NCBI GenBank assembly: GCA_020632755.1
Contig: JACKEY010000006.1
Span: 469,830-533,829 of the forward strand
Origin: Alphaproteobacteria bacterium
GTDB lineage: Bacteria; Myxococcota_A; UBA796; UBA2385
Direction: 5' to 3'
DNA: 64,000 bases
The notes below the pieces were generated by a model. The model was not told the origin of the DNA. It made no database searches and saw nothing but the letters and a program-made list of their open reading frames with translations. The first letter of the stretch is position 1. The number at the start of each line of letters is the position of its first letter. Below are positions 59,452-64,000 of this stretch, in pieces. The translations under genes and the position numbers were made by a program.

Positions 59452-61131
59452 ATGGCGGACGGCAGCTTCGTGCTCGTGCTGCACGGGCACATGCCCTGGG
59501 TGATGAACCACGGGGTCTGGCCCCACGGCGAACACTGGCTCTACGAAGCGGCGCTCGGCGTGTACCTGCCGATGCTGCAGGTCGTCGACGAGCTCGACCG
59601 GCAGGGCGCTCGGGCCGGCTTCACCATGGGCCTGATGCCCGTGCTCATCGAGCAGCTGCGGCACCCGCGGTTCGCGCCGGGCTTCCGCGCCTACCTCGAC
59701 GAGCGCCTGCACCGGGCCCGCGCCGACCAGTCCGATCCGGGCCACGCTGCCCTGGCCCGCCACTGGGAAGCGCAGCTGTCGGCGCATCGCGACCGCTTCG
59801 ACGCCATCGACGGTGACCTGGTCGGCGCCTTCGCCGCCCATGCCCGCGCCGGCCGCATCGAGCTGCTCAGCAGCCTGGCCACCCACGGCTACGCCCCGCT
59901 GTTGCTGCACGACGCCAGCATCCGCGCCCAGCTGTCCGCCGGCCTCGCGATCAGCGAGCGCCACCTGGGCTACCGCCCGACCGGCGTGTGGCTGCCCGAG
60001 TGCGCCTACCGCCCGGCGGGCCCGTGGACCCCGTCGGTCCTGCACGGGGACGAGCGCATGCGCGCCGGGGTGGAGCAGATCCTCCAGGAACAGGGCGTCA
60101 CCCACTTCTTCGTCGACTCCCACCTGATCCGCGGCGCCCGCAGCGAGGGCTGGGTCGACGCCGGCGGAGGCTTCCACAAGGTCGGCTGGGACCAGGCCGA
60201 CGCCAGCGACGGGCGCCAGTGGCGCGACGTGCTCGAGCCGCACCGGGTCGGCAGCCACGGCGGCATGAGCCACGTCACCGCCTTCGCCCGCCACCCCCAG
60301 GTCAGCGAGCAGGTCTGGTCCGGCGACGTCGGCTACCCCGGCGACGGCCGCTACCTGGAGTTCCACAAGAAGGTCGGCGCCGACGGCCTGCGCTACTGGC
60401 GCGTCACCAGCCGGACCACAGGCCTGGGCGGCAAGCTGCCCTACGAGCCGGACGCCGCCGCCGCCGCGGTCCACGAACACGCCGCCCACATGGCGCACAC
60501 CGTGCACGAGGTGCTCTACGGCTACCGCCAGGGCACCGGGCGCGACGGCTGCATCACGGCCCCATTCGACGCCGAGCTGTTCGGCCACTGGTGGTACGAA
60601 GGCCCGGCCTTCCTCGAGCAGCTGCTGCTCAACCTGCACCGCGACCCCGCCGTGCGGGTGCAGACCGCGGCGGAGCGGCTGCAGAGCCACCCCTCCGACA
60701 AGGTCGCGTGGCTGCCTGAGGGGTCCTGGGGCGACGGCGGCGACCACCGCGTCTGGTTCCGCGACGAGTACCGCTGGGTGTGGGAGACCGCCTACCGGGC
60801 CGAGGACCGGTTCCTGGGCCTGCGGTGGCGGGTCTCCCAGGCGCCGGCCCGGGCCCGTCGCCGGGCGGCCCGCTGGATCGAGCGCGCCGGCCGCGAGCTG
60901 CTCCTCCTCCAGAGCAGCGACTGGCCCTTCGTCATCACGACGGGCGGCGCGGTCGACTACGGCTGGCAGCGCATCTGTGGCCACCAGCAGGCCTACGATC
61001 GCGCCTGCCGCGCGGTCGAGGACGCCCTCGCCGGCCGCCCCATCGATCCCGTGCTCAAGGCCGAGCTCGGTGTCGATCACCTGGTCGACGGCTGGCAGAC
61101 GCCGGTCGAGCCGGGGTGGTGGCGGGAGTAG
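59452..61131 (+). CDS. GH57 1,4-alpha-glucan branching enzyme
   Basis: This predicted protein is 559 aa from ATG 59452, 33 nt after the dead paralog, with GGAGG before the start. The HGHMPWV start, nucleophile Glu183 in GVWLPECAY and acid/base Asp373 in APFDAELFGHWWYEG are intact; the numbering of the Glu matches characterised archaeal GH57 branching enzymes. The DUF1957 C-terminal region (about 420-530) is present. It makes alpha-1,6 branches in glycogen, acting after GlgA. The neighbouring glgA gene encodes the chain elongator. Confidence 0.92.
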   Translation: MADGSFVLVLHGHMPWVMNHGVWPHGEHWLYEAALGVYLPMLQVVDELDRQGARAGFTMGLMPVLIEQLRHPRFAPGFRAYLDERLHRARADQSDPGHAALARHWEAQLSAHRDRFDAIDGDLVGAFAAHARAGRIELLSSLATHGYAPLLLHDASIRAQLSAGLAISERHLGYRPTGVWLPECAYRPAGPWTPSVLHGDERMRAGVEQILQEQGVTHFFVDSHLIRGARSEGWVDAGGGFHKVGWDQADASDGRQWRDVLEPHRVGSHGGMSHVTAFARHPQVSEQVWSGDVGYPGDGRYLEFHKKVGADGLRYWRVTSRTTGLGGKLPYEPDAAAAAVHEHAAHMAHTVHEVLYGYRQGTGRDGCITAPFDAELFGHWWYEGPAFLEQLLLNLHRDPAVRVQTAAERLQSHPSDKVAWLPEGSWGDGGDHRVWFRDEYRWVWETAYRAEDRFLGLRWRVSQAPARARRRAARWIERAGRELLLLQSSDWPFVITTGGAVDYGWQRICGHQQAYDRACRAVEDALAGRPIDPVLKAELGVDHLVDGWQTPVEPGWWRE

Positions 61132-61137
61132 GGCCGC

Positions 61138-61689
61138 TCAGTAGGCGGCCATGTAGTCGACGGTGATGTCCACCTGGACCGCGCCCTCGGGCGGGACCGT
61201 CACGACGCAGAGGCCCGCCGCGCTGAAGCTGTTGCAGTACCAGGCGCCGTCGTCGTCGGCGACGACCGATGCGTTGCCGCCGGGCAGCTCCAGGGCATAG
61301 CAGCCGTCGGCGTCGGCCGTGGTGGTGGCCAGCGGCGCCACGTCCGGCACCAGGTAGCGGCCGTAGGCTTCGGGCTTGTCCTCGGCGGCGACCGTGTCGG
61401 CGGTGGTCAGGGGAGGGAAGCCGGCGACGGCGACGGCCAGCGGCCACTCCTCGCCGCTGCTGGCCCCGTCGCCGGGCATCCAGTTGCCCTCGCGCCACAT
61501 GACCCGGCCGTACACCCCGGTGCCCAGGTCGGCGGCGCGAGAGGCGCAGTCCACCTCGACGGTCCCTGTGTCGGTGCCCCCGTCGGTGGTTCCGCTGTCC
61601 GAGGGGCCCCCGGTGTCGTCGTCGTCCTTGTCGCCGCAGGCGAAGAGCACGAGGGGGAGGGCCAGCAGGATCCGGAGGTGCAGCTTCAT
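61138..61689 (-). CDS. Lipoprotein of unknown function in the glycogen locus
   Basis: This predicted protein is 183 aa from ATG 61689. The lipobox LVLFACGD places the Cys near residue 17. A short Asp/Gly/Thr linker follows. The remaining domain (about 45-183) has a DADGCYALELPGG turn that resembles a carboxypeptidase-regulatory-like beta-sandwich, but this is not certain. It is transcribed against the flanking glycogen genes and its -10-like box is 6 nt before the ATG. A link with glycogen metabolism is not implied. Confidence 0.65.
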   Translation of the reverse strand: MKLHLRILLALPLVLFACGDKDDDDTGGPSDSGTTDGGTDTGTVEVDCASRAADLGTGVYGRVMWREGNWMPGDGASSGEEWPLAVAVAGFPPLTTADTVAAEDKPEAYGRYLVPDVAPLATTTADADGCYALELPGGNASVVADDDGAWYCNSFSAAGLCVVTVPPEGAVQVDITVDYMAAY

Positions 61690-61695
61690 GAGGTC

Positions 61696-61701
61696 AACGT
61701 A
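61696..61701 (-). promoter_or_regulatory. -10-like TACGTT for the lipoprotein (leaderless candidate)
   Basis: On the minus strand TACGTT is followed by 6 nt and ATG 61689. This is the same geometry as at 4887, 22713 and 36271. Confidence 0.35.
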
Positions 61702-61750
61702 GCCGTGGCGACTCCCGCCCGCGTTAGCTGCGCTCGCCCCGAGGTGCCCG

Positions 61751-63229
61751 ATGTCGCAGCCGCCCACTGCCGCGCCCCTGACCGTCGTGTCCGTCAGCGC
61801 CGAGGTCGCGCCCTGGTCCAAGGTCGGTGGCCTGGCCGACGTCGCCAGCGCCCTGCCCGTCGCCCTGGCCGAGCGTGGCCACCGCGTGCTCGGCGTGGCC
61901 CCGCGACACGCGGCCTACGACGACGCCTGGGACACGGGGCTGACCGCCCGCTTCGGCCTGTTCGGTCAGCGCCACGAGGTCCGGTTCTTCCACGCCCGCG
62001 TCGACGGCGTCGATCGCGTCTTCGTCGACCACCCCGCCATCCGCCGCGGCGGCGTCTACGGCACCGACCAGGGCGGCTACGCCGACAACCTGCTGCGGTT
62101 CGCCCTCCTGTCGCGTGCGGCGCTGGTGGCGCCGGCCCTGCTGCCGGGGTTCTCCCTGCCCACCGACGGCGCGGACACCGTCTTCCTCGCCCACGACTGG
62201 CATGCCGGGCTGGTGCCGCTCTATCTGGCCGCCCGCTACCGGCACCACGGCCTGCTCTCCCGGGCCCGCTCCATCCTGGTCGTGCACAACCTCGCCCACC
62301 AGGGCCGCTACGCCCCGGGGGTGCTGCCGGGCCTCGACCTCGAAGCGCGCTGGCGCTCCGTCCTGGACATGGACGGCCACGTCAACGTGCTCAAGGGCGG
62401 CATCGCCGCCGCCGATCGCGTGGCGACGGTCTCGCCTCGCTACGCCCACGAGATCACCACCCCCGAGCACGGCTTCGGCCTGGACCCCATCCTGCGCATG
62501 CGCGGCCCGGTGCCCGACGGCATCCGCAACGGCCTGGACACCCGCAGCTGGGACCCCGCGACCGATCCCCACCTGCCGGCCAACTTCTCGGCCGACGACC
62601 TCTCGGGCAAGGCCGCCTGCAAGGCCGCGCTGCAGCAGGAGCTCGGCCTGCCGGTCGATCCCACGGCCCCCCTCGTCGGCTGCGTCGGTCGCCTCGACGC
62701 CCAGAAGGGCATCGACGTGCTGCTGCCCGTGCTGCCCTGGCTGCGCGACCAGGGCGCCCAGGTCGTCGTGCTCGGCTCGGGCTCGCCGCTGCTCCAGGAC
62801 GCCCTCCGCCGCGTGAATGGCGACCGGGTGCGCGTCCGCATCGGCTTCGACGGCCCCCTCTCCCGTCGGATCACCGCCGCCTCCGACCTGTTCGTCGTGC
62901 CCAGCCGCTTCGAGCCCTGCGGGCTCACCCAGATCCAGGCCATGCGCTACGGCGCCGTGCCCGTGGTCGCCGGCACCGGCGGCCTGTTCGACACCGTGCC
63001 GCCCTACGACCCGGTCCACCAGCAGGGCCACGGCTTCCGCGCCTGGCCCGGCAGCGCCGAGAGCCTGCGCCACGCCTTCGGGGACGCGCTGTACACCTGG
63101 CGGCACTGGCCCGACAGCTTCGCCGGGCTGCGCGATCGCGGCATGCGCCACGACTGGTCCTGGAACCTGCCGGCCGCGGCCTGGGAACAGGCCATGACCG
63201 CCGCCCTGGACGCGCCCGCCTGGGCCTGA
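61751..63229 (+). CDS. glgA: Glycogen synthase GlgA (GT5)
   Basis: This predicted protein is 492 aa. The ADP-glucose loop KVGGLADV lies near residue 27, the LAHDWHAGLVPLYLA motif near 145 and the C-terminal SRFEPCGLTQIQAMRYG near 385 with GTGGLFDTV. These are all intact. It builds alpha-1,4-glucan from ADP-glucose (or UDP-glucose). A GAGG Shine-Dalgarno lies before the ATG and a TAGCTG box is 20 nt upstream. It lies with three GH57 genes, forming the glycogen block. Confidence 0.95.
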   Translation: MSQPPTAAPLTVVSVSAEVAPWSKVGGLADVASALPVALAERGHRVLGVAPRHAAYDDAWDTGLTARFGLFGQRHEVRFFHARVDGVDRVFVDHPAIRRGGVYGTDQGGYADNLLRFALLSRAALVAPALLPGFSLPTDGADTVFLAHDWHAGLVPLYLAARYRHHGLLSRARSILVVHNLAHQGRYAPGVLPGLDLEARWRSVLDMDGHVNVLKGGIAAADRVATVSPRYAHEITTPEHGFGLDPILRMRGPVPDGIRNGLDTRSWDPATDPHLPANFSADDLSGKAACKAALQQELGLPVDPTAPLVGCVGRLDAQKGIDVLLPVLPWLRDQGAQVVVLGSGSPLLQDALRRVNGDRVRVRIGFDGPLSRRITAASDLFVVPSRFEPCGLTQIQAMRYGAVPVVAGTGGLFDTVPPYDPVHQQGHGFRAWPGSAESLRHAFGDALYTWRHWPDSFAGLRDRGMRHDWSWNLPAAAWEQAMTAALDAPAWA

Positions 63230-63295
63230 GCGGGGCGCCCTGTCCACGAACCGTCAGGACTCGTCCTCCACGACCCGATCGCCCGCTGCGCCCGC

Positions 63296-63301
63296 TATCT
63301 T
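63296..63301 (+). promoter_or_regulatory. -10-like TATCTT for the thioredoxin-fold lipoprotein
   Basis: TATCTT lies 24 nt before ATG 63326, the spacing class that leaves room for a Shine-Dalgarno (TGGAG). No -35 was recognised. Confidence 0.35.
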
Positions 63302-63325
63302 GGCGCTCCAAGCCCTGGAGTCCCC

Positions 63326-64000
63326 ATGTCCCTCCGCCTCGCCCGCGTCCTCCTCCCCGCCCTCTGCGCGGGTCTCGTGCTCACCGCCTGCTTCGACAAG
63401 GCTGAAGAAGACGACGACGACAGCAGCAGCGACGGCGGCGGCGGCGGCTGGATGGGCGACGACGGCGGCACGACCGGCAGCACCGGCAGTGGCGGCGGCG
63501 GCGGCGGCGGCTCCTCGTCGGGGGACGCGGACGGCGACGGCCTGACCGATGCCGAAGAAGCCGACCTCGGCACCGACCCGGGCGATCCCGACAGCGACGG
63601 AGACGGCGTGGACGACGGCGACGAGGTCGCGGCCGGCACCAGCCCCACGAACCCCTACAGCCACGAGTACGCCGAGGGCGGCTACAACGTCGGCGACTGC
63701 GCCGAGCCGCCCGATGCCGACAGCCCCAGCGGCGCCAACAACGGCTACGCCGCGACCTGGGACGAAGGCGACGTCGTCGCCAACTCCACCCTGGTCGACC
63801 AGCACGGCCAGGACGTCGACCTGTACAGCTTCTGCGGCCAGCACATCATGATCGCCTTCGGCGCCATGTGGTGTGGCCCCTGCCAGGAGCTCGCCTCGGA
63901 CGTGCAGGACCTCCAGGACGACTACGGCCCCGACGGCTTCCAGGCCATCGAGATCCTGATCGAGGACACCAGCGGCAGCAGCCTGGACAGCGGCGACCTC
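63326..64000 (+). CDS. Thioredoxin-fold lipoprotein with TSP3-like repeats, truncated by the window edge
   Basis: The frame starts at ATG 63326 and runs off the right edge after 225 codons. A lipobox LVLTAC puts the Cys near residue 22. An acidic/Gly linker follows, then thrombospondin-3-type Ca-binding repeats (DADGDGLTDAEEADLGTDP and DSDGDGVDDGDE, about 72-105). From about residue 140 the sequence fits a TlpA/AhpC-like thioredoxin fold with the active-site motif AMWCGPCQE (about 180-188). It may reduce or shuffle disulfides at the cell surface. The C-terminus is missing. Confidence 0.8.
   Translation, partial: MSLRLARVLLPALCAGLVLTACFDKAEEDDDDSSSDGGGGGWMGDDGGTTGSTGSGGGGGGGSSSGDADGDGLTDAEEADLGTDPGDPDSDGDGVDDGDEVAAGTSPTNPYSHEYAEGGYNVGDCAEPPDADSPSGANNGYAATWDEGDVVANSTLVDQHGQDVDLYSFCGQHIMIAFGAMWCGPCQELASDVQDLQDDYGPDGFQAIEILIEDTSGSSLDSGDL

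Noticed and set aside
57199..61080. A 1293-codon frame antisense to two GH57 genes
   Set aside because: Same shadow effect; the sense strand carries clear GH57 motifs and no family motif appears antisense.

Overview
The window is very GC-rich bacterial chromosome with dense gene packing, many GTG starts and frequent ATGA/GTGA stop-start overlaps. Many secreted lipoproteins carry Asp/Gly/Thr-rich linkers (DGGT and TDTD repeats). One large surface protein combines a beta-helix, MopE-type DCDD repeats and a C-terminal anchor resembling MYXO-CTERM. Together with the AgmX/PglI-type lipoprotein this points to the Myxococcota or a related deltaproteobacterial lineage; that placement is inference from protein style, not from a marker gene.

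Layout. 1-5000: a partial HD phosphohydrolase, a secreted multi-pass membrane protein, an alpha/beta hydrolase and a membrane-fused M28 peptidase. 5-10 kb: a heterodimeric ABC exporter followed by twin PPC-like lipoproteins. 10-22 kb: an RlmL-type rRNA methyltransferase, TcdA, a TatD nuclease, a MshEN-like protein, a fused double UvrA, a START-like protein and an EI24 membrane protein. 22-28.5 kb: a TonB/AgmX-like lipoprotein and a three-gene operon ending in the beta-helix/MopE surface protein. 28.6-33 kb: a flippase-like membrane protein, a PhoB/PhoR-like two-component pair and an IPT/TIG lipoprotein. 33-38 kb: a membrane-anchored Smr protein, a Ski2-like helicase and the cysE-cysK pair. 38-39 kb: an orphan Flp pilin and two tRNAs (Glu-CTC, Gln-CTG) bracketed by strong hairpins. 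39-51.3 kb: a housekeeping block of yceD-rpmF-plsX-acpP-fabF, rpiB-glyA-nrdR, ribD-ribE-ribB(X)-ribH-nusB, a DUF2752 protein and an A-type Fe-S carrier. 51-64 kb: a GT-C-like membrane protein, a WD40-like protein, three consecutive GH57 proteins, a lipoprotein, glgA, and the start of a thioredoxin-fold lipoprotein.

How they work together. The 55-63 kb block is a glycogen/alpha-glucan locus: GlgA elongates, a GH57 branching enzyme branches and another GH57 enzyme trims. The middle GH57 protein has lost its catalytic residues and looks like a non-catalytic partner. The riboflavin block makes lumazine and riboflavin, but its RibB carries a degenerate RibA half, so GTP cyclohydrolase II must be encoded elsewhere. 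A radical-SAM-shaped protein without its Fe-S motif sits beside the fatty-acid operon.

Several transcription units show a TA-containing -10-like box 5-8 nt before the start codon, which suggests leaderless mRNAs; others have the box 24-40 nt upstream with a Shine-Dalgarno. No insertion sequence, prophage, CRISPR array or attachment site was found, and no gene-free stretch exceeds about 300 bp.
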